NCBI RefSeq assembly: GCF_038066635.1
Contig: NZ_JBBUTI010000002.1
Span: 186,001 to 250,000 of the forward strand
Origin: Ideonella margarita
GTDB lineage: Bacteria; Pseudomonadota; Gammaproteobacteria; Burkholderiales; Burkholderiaceae_C
Direction: 5' to 3'
Length of the DNA stretch: 64,000 nt
The notes below the pieces were generated by a model that saw only the letters and a program-made list of their open reading frames with translations, was not told the origin of the DNA and searched no databases. Positions 7,781 through 16,444 of this stretch are shown piece by piece. Numbering within the stretch: position 1 is the first letter of the stretch; each line of letters starts with the position of its first letter. The translations under genes were made by a program, and so were the position numbers.

Positions 7781-9001
7781 ATGAACGCGCTTCGCACCCC
7801 CTCACCACGCCTGCTGGCCCTGGCCTGCGCTGCTGCCTGCGGCCTGGCCCACGCACAGAGCGACGAAACCTCGCTGAATTTCTCGGGCTTCGCCACGGCA
7901 GGAGTCGTGCGCACCACCGAGAGCCGCGCCGTCTTCGGCGTGCCGGGTCAGGCTGACGACGGCGCCACGCGCTCGGCCTCGTTCACGCCCGACACCAAGC
8001 TGGGCCTGCAACTGTCGGGCAAGCTGAACAGCATGTTCTCGGCCACCGGCCAGGTCATCACCAAGTACACCGGCGACGGCAACTGGACGCCGACCGTCGA
8101 ATGGGCCTTCGTGAAGGCGCAACTGACGCCGCAGGTGGGCGTGCGCGTGGGCCGCATCGGCCTGCCGATCTTCGCCGTGTCTGACTTCCGCGACGTGAAC
8201 TACGCCAACGTGTGGATGCGTCCGCCGCTGGACGTTTACGGCCAGGTGCCGGTGAGCCATGCCGACGGCGCTGACATCAGCTGGCAGTTCCAGCTGGCCG
8301 GTGCCACCGTGAACACCCAGCTGTTCGGTGGCAAATCGTCTGCCGTCTACACGGGCAACAAGCTCGACCTGAAGGACATCTACGGCCTGAACGCCACGGT
8401 GGAACTGGACGGCGGCTGGACGCTGCGCCTGGGTCATGTGGAAAGCAAGCTGACGGTGCACAACGCCACCCTGAACGGCCTGCTGACCGTGCTGAACGGC
8501 GCGGGCTTCACCAGCGTCGCCCAGCAACTCGACCCCACCAACAAGCCGGCCTCGTTCTCGGGCCTGGGCCTGGGTTACGACCAGGGCAACTGGGTGGCGA
8601 GCGCTGAATACACGCGCCGCAAGAACCAGAGCTATGTGTCGGACACCACCGGCTGGTACACCTCGGTGGGCTACCGGATCGGCAACTTCACGCCGTATGC
8701 CGTCATTTCCGCCATCAAGGTCGACGACAGCAATGTCGTGAACACGATCCCCAAGGGCGTCGCACCGGCACTGACCGGCCTGTCGATGGCCGTGGACGGC
8801 GCCGTGGCCACCCAGGCCCTGGGCCAGAAGAGCGCGGCGCTCGGCCTGCGCTGGGATGCCTATCGCAACACCGCCGTGAAGTTCCAGATGGAGCACATCA
8901 AGACAGACGGCGGCCGCGGCCTGTTCGGCTACCCGCAAACCGGCTTCGGTGACGGCGCCAGTGTCAATGTCTACGGCCTGTCGGTCGATCACGTGTTCTG
9001 A
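7781..9001 (+). CDS. Outer-membrane porin-like beta-barrel protein
   Basis: Predicted outer-membrane barrel. Seen: a signal peptide cleaved at about 'AHA-QS', then about 380 residues of alternating aromatic/hydrophobic strands, ending 'NVYGLSVDHVF' with the C-terminal Phe of Bam-inserted barrels. ATG 7781 is chosen because AGGAAG lies 6 bp upstream; upstream in-frame extension has no signal-like start. The family resembles the 'porin / hypothetical' proteins encoded before small phosphate-binding-like proteins in Burkholderiales. The gene downstream begins 15 bp after its stop, so the barrel, binding protein and chemoreceptor form one unit. The substrate is unknown. Confidence 0.75.
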   Translation: MNALRTPSPRLLALACAAACGLAHAQSDETSLNFSGFATAGVVRTTESRAVFGVPGQADDGATRSASFTPDTKLGLQLSGKLNSMFSATGQVITKYTGDGNWTPTVEWAFVKAQLTPQVGVRVGRIGLPIFAVSDFRDVNYANVWMRPPLDVYGQVPVSHADGADISWQFQLAGATVNTQLFGGKSSAVYTGNKLDLKDIYGLNATVELDGGWTLRLGHVESKLTVHNATLNGLLTVLNGAGFTSVAQQLDPTNKPASFSGLGLGYDQGNWVASAEYTRRKNQSYVSDTTGWYTSVGYRIGNFTPYAVISAIKVDDSNVVNTIPKGVAPALTGLSMAVDGAVATQALGQKSAALGLRWDAYRNTAVKFQMEHIKTDGGRGLFGYPQTGFGDGASVNVYGLSVDHVF

Positions 9002-9015
9002 AGGAGCCCGGCAAC

Positions 9016-9450
9016 ATGCTCAATATCTCTCTCTGCAAGCGCCTGGCTCTTGGTCTGACCCTCGCCGGCGCCGCGACGCTGGCTTCGGCTGAAGTCGCTG
9101 TCATCGTCAACCCGAAAAGCGCCACCGGCAGCATGACGGCTGAACAGGTCAGCGCCATCTTCCTGGGCAAGGTCGGCACCCTGCCCTCGGGCGCCACCGC
9201 CGCCATGGCCGACCAGCCTGAAGGCAGCCCCGTGTACGAGCAGTTCTACGGCAAGGTCACCGGCAAGACCGGTGCGCAGGTGAAGGCCGCCTGGTCCCGC
9301 CTGACCTTCTCGGGCAAGGCGACGCCGCCCAAGCCGCTGGCCAGCTCGGCTGAGGTGAAGAAGTTCGTGGCAGCCAACCCTGACGCGATCGGCTACATCG
9401 AGAAATCGGCGGTGGACGGCACCGTGAAGTCGGTGCTGGTGGCGGACTGA
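9016..9450 (+). CDS. Short periplasmic PstS-like substrate-binding protein
   Basis: Periplasmic binding-protein-like domain of only 144 residues, about half a classical PstS. Seen: a signal peptide ending 'ASA', then 'EVAVIVNPKSATGSMTAEQV', followed by 'IFLGKVGTLPSGA'. This is the start pattern of the small PBP-like proteins that NCBI groups near phosphate ABC substrate-binding domains. The C-terminal 'PDAIGYIEKSAVDGTVKSV' is the usual conserved end. RBS AAGGAG lies upstream. There is no permease or ATPase nearby; instead a chemoreceptor follows 55 bp later. It may therefore present a ligand to that receptor rather than to a transporter (inference). Confidence 0.75.
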   Translation: MLNISLCKRLALGLTLAGAATLASAEVAVIVNPKSATGSMTAEQVSAIFLGKVGTLPSGATAAMADQPEGSPVYEQFYGKVTGKTGAQVKAAWSRLTFSGKATPPKPLASSAEVKKFVAANPDAIGYIEKSAVDGTVKSVLVAD

Positions 9451-9505
9451 TCGCCCCAGCCCTGACCTTCCCCCTTTGGATCTGAAAGAAGTACGGAGAC
9501 TCCCC

Positions 9506-11050
9506 ATGGGACTCAAACAACGAATCTGGCTCTTGCCGATCGCGGCGGCACTCATCTTTGTGCTCGGCGTCAGCGTCGTGGCTTGGGTCTCGCAACGCAC
9601 CACGGGCACCATCCACCAGATGGGCGCGGCGGACTATCCGTACCTCGACGGCGTGACCGAGTTCGCCGGTCAGCTTGAATCCCTCGTGGCCGTGGTGCAG
9701 AGCGCCGTGGCCGAGGGTGAAAAGGAACGTCTGAAGGATGTGGAAGAACGCAGCAAGGCCATGAGCGCCCAGCTGGCCAAGCTGAAAGGCTTGCAAGGCA
9801 AGGACGCGGAAGTGGCTGCGCTGCAATCACAGTTCAACGACTACGCCAGCGCCACGCTGGAGGCGGCCGGCATTCTGCTGGGCGCCAAGCAGGGCGACCA
9901 GGCCGTGGCCGTGCCGAAGATGCAATCGGCTTACAAGACGCTCGAAGCCAGCGTGCGCAAGACCCGCGACAACGCCAAGGCGGCGATGGACGCGGGCATC
10001 GCCTCGGCCGAGTCCGGCGTTCAGGCCAGCCTGACCGCGATGGTGGTGGTGGCGCTGTCGGTGGTGGCTGCGCTGGGCATCGGCTCCACCGTCCTGGTGC
10101 GCAGCATCTGGGCACAGATCGGCGGCGAGCCGGAATATGCCCGGTCGGTGCTGCAGAAGATGGCCGGCGGCGACCTGTCACAGCACGTGGAGGTGGATGC
10201 CAGCCACGGCGGCAGCCTGCTCAGCGCGATGCGCGAGATGAGCGAAGGCCTGGCCGGCATCGTCGCCACGGTGCGCCAGGGCTCGGATTCGATGGCGACC
10301 GCCTCGCAGGAAATTGCCAGCGGCAACCAGGATCTGTCGCAACGCACGGAACGCACGGCCTCCAGTCTGCAGCAGACGGCCAGCTCGGTGACCGAGCTGT
10401 CGGGCACCGTTCACCAGACGGCTGATTCGGCCCGCACCGCCAACCAGCTGGCCTCGTCGGCCGCTGATGTGGCCGCACGCGGCGGCACGGTCGTGTCGCA
10501 GGTGGTCTCGACCATGGACGAGATCAACCACAGCTCGAAGAAGATCTCCGACATCATCGGCGTGATCGACGGCATCGCCTTCCAGACCAACATCCTGGCC
10601 TTGAACGCCGCTGTGGAAGCCGCCCGTGCCGGCGAGCAGGGCCGCGGTTTTGCCGTGGTGGCCGGTGAAGTGCGCTCACTGGCCCAGCGCTCGGCCGAAG
10701 CCGCGCGCGAGATCAAGAGCCTGATCGGCACCAGCGTCGACAAGGTCGAACTGGGTGCACGCCTGGTGGCGGACGCCGGCAACACGATGAACGAGATCGT
10801 GGCGTCGGTGCAGCGCGTCAGCGACATCATCGGCGAGATCACCGCCGCAGCAGCCGAGCAGAGCGACGGCATCGGCCAGGTGAACAACGCAGTCGGCCAG
10901 CTCGACCAGATGACGCAGCAGAACGCCGCGCTGGTGGAGGAAAGCGCCGCTGCCGCCGAATCGCTGAAGGACCAGGCGCACCGCCTGACCAGCGTGGTGG
11001 CCACCTTCCGGCTGCCCAGCGACGCGGGCAACCACCTGATGCTGCACTGA
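9506..11050 (+). CDS. Methyl-accepting chemotaxis protein
   Basis: Transmembrane chemoreceptor that controls CheA. Seen: TM1 at residues 10-30, a helical periplasmic sensor (about 31-180, four-helix-bundle-like), TM2 at about 185-205 ('LTAMVVVALSVVAALGIGST'), a HAMP-like region with 'GGEPEYA', and a long cytoplasmic coiled coil. The invariant signalling hairpin 'DGIAFQTNILALNAAVEAAR' is present. ATG 9506 has GGAG 7 bp upstream. An earlier in-frame ATG at 9476 would add ten charged residues before TM1 and is less likely. There is no C-terminal CheR-binding pentapeptide. It is third in the run after the porin and binding protein. Confidence 0.92.
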   Translation: MGLKQRIWLLPIAAALIFVLGVSVVAWVSQRTTGTIHQMGAADYPYLDGVTEFAGQLESLVAVVQSAVAEGEKERLKDVEERSKAMSAQLAKLKGLQGKDAEVAALQSQFNDYASATLEAAGILLGAKQGDQAVAVPKMQSAYKTLEASVRKTRDNAKAAMDAGIASAESGVQASLTAMVVVALSVVAALGIGSTVLVRSIWAQIGGEPEYARSVLQKMAGGDLSQHVEVDASHGGSLLSAMREMSEGLAGIVATVRQGSDSMATASQEIASGNQDLSQRTERTASSLQQTASSVTELSGTVHQTADSARTANQLASSAADVAARGGTVVSQVVSTMDEINHSSKKISDIIGVIDGIAFQTNILALNAAVEAARAGEQGRGFAVVAGEVRSLAQRSAEAAREIKSLIGTSVDKVELGARLVADAGNTMNEIVASVQRVSDIIGEITAAAAEQSDGIGQVNNAVGQLDQMTQQNAALVEESAAAAESLKDQAHRLTSVVATFRLPSDAGNHLMLH

Positions 11051-11084
11051 GGCGCGGCAAGCAGCCTGACCACACCCATCAAGC

Positions 11085-11116
11085 AAAAAAGGCCGGTATC
11101 GCTACCGGCCTTTTTT
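11085..11116. terminator. Bidirectional rho-independent terminator
   Basis: A perfect stem GGCCGGTA/TACCGGCC with a TCGC loop, flanked by six A on one side and six T on the other. It can end both the chemoreceptor transcript (+) and the DUF1854/ABC transcript (-). Confidence 0.9.
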
Positions 11117-11155
11117 CATGGACGAACCACGTCGCCGCGGTGTGCCGTCAATGGA

Positions 11156-11653
11156 TCAGAGGAAGCGCTCGAGCAGCTTCTTGCTGTGGCGGTCCATGGC
11201 AAGCAGGTCAGGCACCAGAAACACGATGCCATGTCCGCTCGTGATGAGCAGGCTGGAGCGTGCACCCGGCAGGCGACGGATGTCTTCCTCGCCCTTGAGC
11301 ACCAGCGTGGTCACGCCGCGGTCGGTGTCCACGGTCCAGGTGCTCGGGCTGGAGAAGGTCGAGACCGACAGCAGGCGCTTGATCTGCGGCACGAACTCGC
11401 GGCTGGCCAGCTCGTCTTCCAGCAACTGACGCTGGCCGACGGGCAACTGGCTCAGGTGCTCGACCCAGAACAGCTCCTTGCCTTCCGGGCCGACCATCGA
11501 GATGCCTTCGTCGGGTGCGGCCAGCGGAAAGGCCCGCACCGGCACCACGCCGATCTGGCTGTGGCCTTCGGCGTCGGTGTAGACGAGGCGCCCGAGCGCG
11601 TCACGGCTCAGCGTGAACGGGGCGTCCTGGGCAGTGGTGGTCACTTGGCTCAT
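11156..11653 (-). CDS. Cyanophycin-associated DUF1854 family protein
   Basis: A DUF1854 protein, a family known to sit beside cyanophycin synthetase genes; its biochemical role is unknown. Seen: 165 residues, no signal or membrane segment, a beta-rich N-terminal part ('FTLSRDALGRLVYTDAEG') with the typical 'VRAFPL' turn, and the conserved 'LLEDELASREFVPQI' and 'TDRGVTTLVLKGEEDIRRL' blocks. ATG 11653 follows GAAGGAG at 7-8 bp. It starts 11 bp after the ABC transporter stop and is the last gene before the bidirectional terminator. Family name from known annotation; function not inferred further. Confidence 0.85.
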   Translation of the reverse strand: MSQVTTTAQDAPFTLSRDALGRLVYTDAEGHSQIGVVPVRAFPLAAPDEGISMVGPEGKELFWVEHLSQLPVGQRQLLEDELASREFVPQIKRLLSVSTFSSPSTWTVDTDRGVTTLVLKGEEDIRRLPGARSSLLITSGHGIVFLVPDLLAMDRHSKKLLERFL

Positions 11654-11664
11654 GCGTGTCTCCT

Positions 11665-13992
11665 TCAACCCGCCGTGGCGCTGTGCGCCGACGGCTGGGG
11701 CAACTGGCTCGACAACAGCACGGCGTCGTGGTCGCTGCCTTCGTCATCCGATTCGGCCTTGCGGGCCTGGGCCTCATACAGGCGCCAGTAGTGGCCCTGG
11801 CGCGCCATCAGCTCGTCGTGCGGACCGACTTCCACCACCTCGCCGCGGTCCATCACCACCAGGCGATCGGCCTTGCGCAGCGTTGACAGGCGGTGGGCAA
11901 TGGCGATCGTCGTGCGGCCCTGCACCAGGTTGTCGAGCGCGCGCTGGATTTCCTTCTCGGTCTCGGTGTCCACCGCCGAGGTGGCCTCGTCGAGGATAAG
12001 GAACTTCGGATCGATCAGCAGCGCGCGGGCGATGGAGATGCGCTGACGCTCACCGCCCGACAAGCCCTGGCCACGTTCACCCACCAGCGAGTCATAGCCC
12101 TGCGGTAGACGCAGGATGAAGTCGTGGGCATGGGCCGCGCGGGCTGCCGCCACGATCTGGGCGCGGGTGGCGTCAGGCCGGCCATAGGCGATGTTCTCGG
12201 CGATCGTGCCGAAGAACAGGAAAGGCTCCTGCAGCACCAGGCCGATGTGGCGGCGGTAGTCGGCCACCGCCATGCGGCGCAGGTCGATGCCGTCGACCTT
12301 GATCGAACCATCCGTCACGTCATGGAAGCGGCACAGCAGGTTCACCAGCGTGCTCTTGCCCGAGCCGCTGTGACCCACCAGGCCGATCATCTCGCCCGGC
12401 TTGATCTCCAGGTTCAGGCCACGGATGACCGAGCGGTTGCCATAGCGGAACGCGATGTTCTCCATCGTCACGCCGCCACTCAGGCCGCCCGGCGGCAGCT
12501 TCACCGGATCAGCCGGCTCAGGCACGGTGGAGACATGGTCGAGGATGTCGAAGATGCGCTTGGCACCGGCCGCGGCCTTCTGGGTGACCGAGACGATGCG
12601 GCTCATCGAATCAAGCCGGCCGTAGAAGCGGCCGATGTAGGCCAGGAAGGCGCTCAGCACACCGACGGTGATTTCACCGCGGCTGACCTGCCAGATGCCG
12701 AACGCCCAGACCACCAGCAAGCCCATGTCGGTGAGCAGCGACACCGTGGGCGTGAACAGACTCCAGGTCTTGTTCAGCCGGTCGTTCACCGCCAGGTTGG
12801 CCTGGTTGGCCTCGCGGAAGCGGGTGGCTTCGCGCTTTTCCTGGGCAAAGGCCTTCACCACGCGGATGCCGGGAATGGTGTCGGCCAGCACATTGGTCAC
12901 CTCGCCCCAGACCCGGTCGATCTTCTCGAAGCCGGTGCGCAGGCGGTCGCGCACGGTGTGGATCATCCAGGCGATGAAGGGCAGCGGCAGCAGGGTCACC
13001 AGCGCCAGCCAGGGGTTGATCGAGAACAGGATCGCCGAGGTCATGGCGAGCATCAGCACGTCGGTCGCGAAATCGAGGGCATGCAGAGACAGGAACACCG
13101 AGATGCGGTCGGTCTCGGAGCCGATGCGGGCCATCAAGTCACCCGTGCGCTTGGCGCCGAAATAGTCGAGCGACAGGCCCAGCAGGTGCTCGAAGGCAGT
13201 GGTGCGCAGATCGGCGGCAATACGTTCGGACACCAGCGCCAGCAGCCAGGTGCGGATCCAGCCCAGGCCCCAGGCCAGCAGGCCCGAGCCCAGCAGGCCC
13301 GACAGCAGCAGCAGCACGTAATGCGTGTCGATCTTCTGGCCGTTCTGGAACGGGATCAGCACCTCGTCCATCAAGGGAATGGTGAGGTACGGCGGCACCA
13401 GCGTGGCAGCCGTGGACGCCAGCATCAGCAGAAAGCCGATCAGCAGGCGGCCCTGGTAGGGCTGGGCGAAGCGCCACAGGCGCAGCAGCACCCAGGTGCT
13501 CGGCGGGCTGTTCAGCTCGCGGGTGCAGACCTCGCACTCGTCACTGTCAGCCGGCAGCGGTGCGCGGCACGACGGGCAGCGGGTGGCGTCGTCGCCCTCC
13601 ACGGCTGCGCCGGTGGCACGCGATTGCTGCAACTGCTCGAAGCGGCGCACCAGGCGCAGCGCCTGCACATTCACGCCGAGGGTGAAGCGCCAGCGGGCGA
13701 TGCGGCGCTCGGCCGTGCACAGCTCCAGCGTGCCCACGCCCGCGTGGTCCACGTGGCGCAGCACCTGCCCGTCTTCCAGCGGGAACGACTGCCACTCCGA
13801 CGCGCCCGCGACATGGGCCAGCAGGCGGCGGTCGGTGAGCAGCAGCTGGCCCTGATCGAATCGCAGCGCCTCGTTCAGGTCAACCGCCAGTGCAGCCAGG
13901 GCGTTTTCCCCAGCAAGCAGGGGCGCATCGGGTGTCCCGGGCAGCAGCTGGGGCAAGGCCCCCGTGGAAGTTTCGGAGTGATGATGGTGCAT
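11665..13992 (-). CDS. Cyanophycin-associated ABC transporter, fused permease/ATPase
   Basis: Type IV exporter-fold ABC half-transporter, 775 residues. Seen: an N-terminal cytoplasmic domain of ~165 residues beginning 'MHHHHSE' and ending in a four-Cys zinc ribbon (Cys139, Cys142, Cys153, Cys156). Six membrane helices follow (about 175-450), then the nucleotide-binding domain with Walker A 'GHSGSGKST' (Lys546), signature 'LSGGERQ', Walker B 'FLILDEATSAVD' and the H-loop 'AIAHRLSTL'. The N-terminal extension is not part of ordinary exporters but is typical of the cyanophycin-associated group. ATG 13992 leaves a 175-bp divergent promoter region before cphA2. Its substrate, perhaps cyanophycin building blocks or products, is unproven. 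Confidence 0.88.
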   Translation of the reverse strand: MHHHHSETSTGALPQLLPGTPDAPLLAGENALAALAVDLNEALRFDQGQLLLTDRRLLAHVAGASEWQSFPLEDGQVLRHVDHAGVGTLELCTAERRIARWRFTLGVNVQALRLVRRFEQLQQSRATGAAVEGDDATRCPSCRAPLPADSDECEVCTRELNSPPSTWVLLRLWRFAQPYQGRLLIGFLLMLASTAATLVPPYLTIPLMDEVLIPFQNGQKIDTHYVLLLLSGLLGSGLLAWGLGWIRTWLLALVSERIAADLRTTAFEHLLGLSLDYFGAKRTGDLMARIGSETDRISVFLSLHALDFATDVLMLAMTSAILFSINPWLALVTLLPLPFIAWMIHTVRDRLRTGFEKIDRVWGEVTNVLADTIPGIRVVKAFAQEKREATRFREANQANLAVNDRLNKTWSLFTPTVSLLTDMGLLVVWAFGIWQVSRGEITVGVLSAFLAYIGRFYGRLDSMSRIVSVTQKAAAGAKRIFDILDHVSTVPEPADPVKLPPGGLSGGVTMENIAFRYGNRSVIRGLNLEIKPGEMIGLVGHSGSGKSTLVNLLCRFHDVTDGSIKVDGIDLRRMAVADYRRHIGLVLQEPFLFFGTIAENIAYGRPDATRAQIVAAARAAHAHDFILRLPQGYDSLVGERGQGLSGGERQRISIARALLIDPKFLILDEATSAVDTETEKEIQRALDNLVQGRTTIAIAHRLSTLRKADRLVVMDRGEVVEVGPHDELMARQGHYWRLYEAQARKAESDDEGSDHDAVLLSSQLPQPSAHSATAG

Positions 13993-14167
13993 GGTGGGGG
14001 TAGGTCGCCAGAAGGCGGCAGGGGCGATTTTCCGCCAAATGTGAGGCCGTGCCGTGCCAGCCAACGGCGCATGGCCACAACGCGCTGACGAGACAACGCG
14101 CAAAATCCGCTCCGCAGCCCCCAAAATGCCACATCTGGCCGCACCACCCTTTGCCAAAGACGCTTCC

Positions 14168-16363
14168 ATGAGCCTGAAGAAAAACGATATCCAGCTGCAA
14201 CGCATCACCTACCTGCGCGGCCCCAACATCTGGACCTACCGCCCGGTGATGGAGGTCTGGCTCGATCTGGGCGAACTGGAAGACTTCCCCTCGAACCTGC
14301 TGCCCGGCTTCACCGACCGCCTGCTGGCCCTGCTGCCCGCCCTGGAAGAACACCACTGCGGCGTCGGCGAGCGCGGCGGCTTCATCCAGCGTCTGCGTGA
14401 AGGCACCTGGGCCGGCCACACGCTGGAACACTGCGTGATCGAGCTGCTGAACCTGGCTGGCATGCCCACGGGCTTCGGCCAGACGCGCAGCGTGTCGCAG
14501 CGCGGCGTCTACCGCATGGTCTTTCGCGCCCGCAACGAAGAAGTCGGCCGTGAAGCCCTGAAGCAGGGCCACGCGCTGCTGATGGCGGCCATCAATGATG
14601 AGCCGTTCGATGTCGAAGCCGCCATCACCGCGGTGCGCGACGCGATTGACGACTGCTACCTCGGCCCGTCCACCGCCTGCATCGTGGCGGCCGCCACCGA
14701 CCGCCGCATTCCGCACATCCGCCTGAACGACGGCAACCTGGTGCAGCTGGGCTACGGCGCGCGCCAGCGCCGCATCTGGACCGCCGAAACCGACCTCACC
14801 TGCGCCATTGCCGAAGGCATCGCCGGCGACAAGGACCTCACCAAGACCCTGCTGAAGGCCTGCGGCGTGCCCGTGCCCGAAGGCGTGGTGGTGGCGAGTG
14901 CCGATGAAGCCTGGTCGGAAGCCCGGGACATGGACGGCCCGGTGGTGATCAAGCCCAGCGACGGCAACCACGGCCGTGGCGTGACGCTCGACCTGACCGA
15001 AGAGGCCGACATCCGCGCCGCCTTCGAGCTGGCCGACAAGCACGGCAGCGAAGTGCTGGTGGAGCGCTGCATCCGAGGCAACGAACACCGACTGCTGGTG
15101 GTGGGCGGCAAGGTGGTGGCGGCAGCCCGTGGCGAATCCGCCTGGGTGACCGGCGACGGCCACAGCACCGTGACCCAGCTGATCGACAGCCAGATCAACT
15201 CCGACCCGCGCCGCGGCACCACCGAAGCGCATCCGCTGAACCGCCTCGACATTGCCGAAGACGAAGTCATCCTGCTCGACCTGAAGCGCCAGGGCCTGGA
15301 CGGCCAGTCGGTGCTGCCGGCCGGCAAGCGCCTGCTGGTGCAGCGCAACGGCAACGTCGCGATCGACTGCACCGACGACCTGCACCCGGACGTGGCCCAT
15401 GTGGTGTCGCTGGGTGTGCGGGCCGTGGGCCTGGACATCGCCGGCGTCGATCTGGTGTGCGAAGACATCAGCCGCCCGCTGGAAGCCCAGGGCGGCGCCA
15501 TCGTCGAGATCAATGCCGGCCCCGGCCTGCTGATGCACCTGAAGCCCGCCGAAGGCCAGCCGCGCCCGGTTGGCCAGGCCATCGTCGAGCACCTGTTCCC
15601 CGAATCCGACCATGACCCGCGCCCGGGCCGTGTGCCGATCGTCGGCGTGGCCGGCACGCGCCACACCGCCACCATCGCCCGCGCCGTGACCTGGCTGATC
15701 CACCTCGCCGGCAAGCCCACCGCGCTGGCCTGCCAGGATGGTCTGTTCCTCGGCAGCCGCCGCATCGCCCGCACCGGCAAGCAGTTCTGGGATGCCAGCC
15801 ACCGCCTGCTGATGAACCGCGAGGCCCAGGCCGCCGTGTTCGAGAACAGTGCCGCGATGATCCTCGGCGACGGCCTGCCCTATGACCGCTGCCATGTGGG
15901 CGTGGTCACCGACATGGGTGGCTGGGAAGGGCTTGCGCACCACGACATCCACGACGAAACGCCGATGTTCAAGGTGCTGCGCACCCAGATCGACGTGGTG
16001 CTGTCTGATGGCGTTGGCGTGCTGAACGCCAACGATGCGCGCATCGCCGAGATGGCCGAGCTGTGCGACGGCAGCGTGCTGATGTACGCCTGGGGCGACA
16101 CCCTGCCCACGGCCCTGCTGGAACATGTGCAGGCCGGCGGCCGCGCCGTGACGCTCAAGGGCGGCCGCGTGCAGCTCCACACCGGCAACGACGTGCAGAC
16201 CGGCCTGGACCTGGCCGGCCTGCTGGCCCGCAAGGGTGAAGCCGGCAACCACGGTCTGAGCGAAGCCCTGCTGGCGGCTGTGGCCACCGCCTGGGCCTTC
16301 GGCATCGGGCCCGAGCTGATTGCCGCCGGCATCGAGACCTTCGAATTGCAGCCGCCGGTCTGA
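14168..16363 (+). CDS. Cyanophycin synthetase paralogue with degenerate Mur-ligase P-loop (CphA2-like)
   Basis: 731-residue homologue of cyanophycin synthetase. Seen: the N-terminal domain starting 'YLRGPNIWTYRPV', then an ATP-grasp domain (about 220-480) with intact features such as 'PVVIKPSDGNHGRGVTL', 'VSLGVRAVGLDIAGVDLV' and 'IVEINAGPGLLMHL'. The Mur-ligase-like domain begins at residue 492, but its P-loop reads GTRHTATIA where CphA has GTNGKTTTS. The Walker lysine is replaced by Thr500, and the domain is ~120 residues shorter than in CphA. By analogy to cyanobacterial CphA2, it may polymerise preformed Asp-Arg units, or modulate CphA. cphA follows after 81 bp. Confidence 0.88.
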   Translation: MSLKKNDIQLQRITYLRGPNIWTYRPVMEVWLDLGELEDFPSNLLPGFTDRLLALLPALEEHHCGVGERGGFIQRLREGTWAGHTLEHCVIELLNLAGMPTGFGQTRSVSQRGVYRMVFRARNEEVGREALKQGHALLMAAINDEPFDVEAAITAVRDAIDDCYLGPSTACIVAAATDRRIPHIRLNDGNLVQLGYGARQRRIWTAETDLTCAIAEGIAGDKDLTKTLLKACGVPVPEGVVVASADEAWSEARDMDGPVVIKPSDGNHGRGVTLDLTEEADIRAAFELADKHGSEVLVERCIRGNEHRLLVVGGKVVAAARGESAWVTGDGHSTVTQLIDSQINSDPRRGTTEAHPLNRLDIAEDEVILLDLKRQGLDGQSVLPAGKRLLVQRNGNVAIDCTDDLHPDVAHVVSLGVRAVGLDIAGVDLVCEDISRPLEAQGGAIVEINAGPGLLMHLKPAEGQPRPVGQAIVEHLFPESDHDPRPGRVPIVGVAGTRHTATIARAVTWLIHLAGKPTALACQDGLFLGSRRIARTGKQFWDASHRLLMNREAQAAVFENSAAMILGDGLPYDRCHVGVVTDMGGWEGLAHHDIHDETPMFKVLRTQIDVVLSDGVGVLNANDARIAEMAELCDGSVLMYAWGDTLPTALLEHVQAGGRAVTLKGGRVQLHTGNDVQTGLDLAGLLARKGEAGNHGLSEALLAAVATAWAFGIGPELIAAGIETFELQPPV

Positions 16364-16444
16364 TTCACCAGCCCGTTCTGCTCTATTCTCAAGACCCAGC
16401 CAGACAGCCCACCCACGCTGCAGACGTCGTCAAAAAAACACGCC

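Noticed and set aside
12124..14088. 654-codon frame antisense to the ABC exporter
   Set aside because: Shadow of a well-defined ABC gene; His/Gln-rich nonsense translation.
13880..16252. 790-codon frame antisense to the CphA2-like gene
   Set aside because: Low-complexity translation, no start signal, and it spans the divergent promoter region of two recognised genes.
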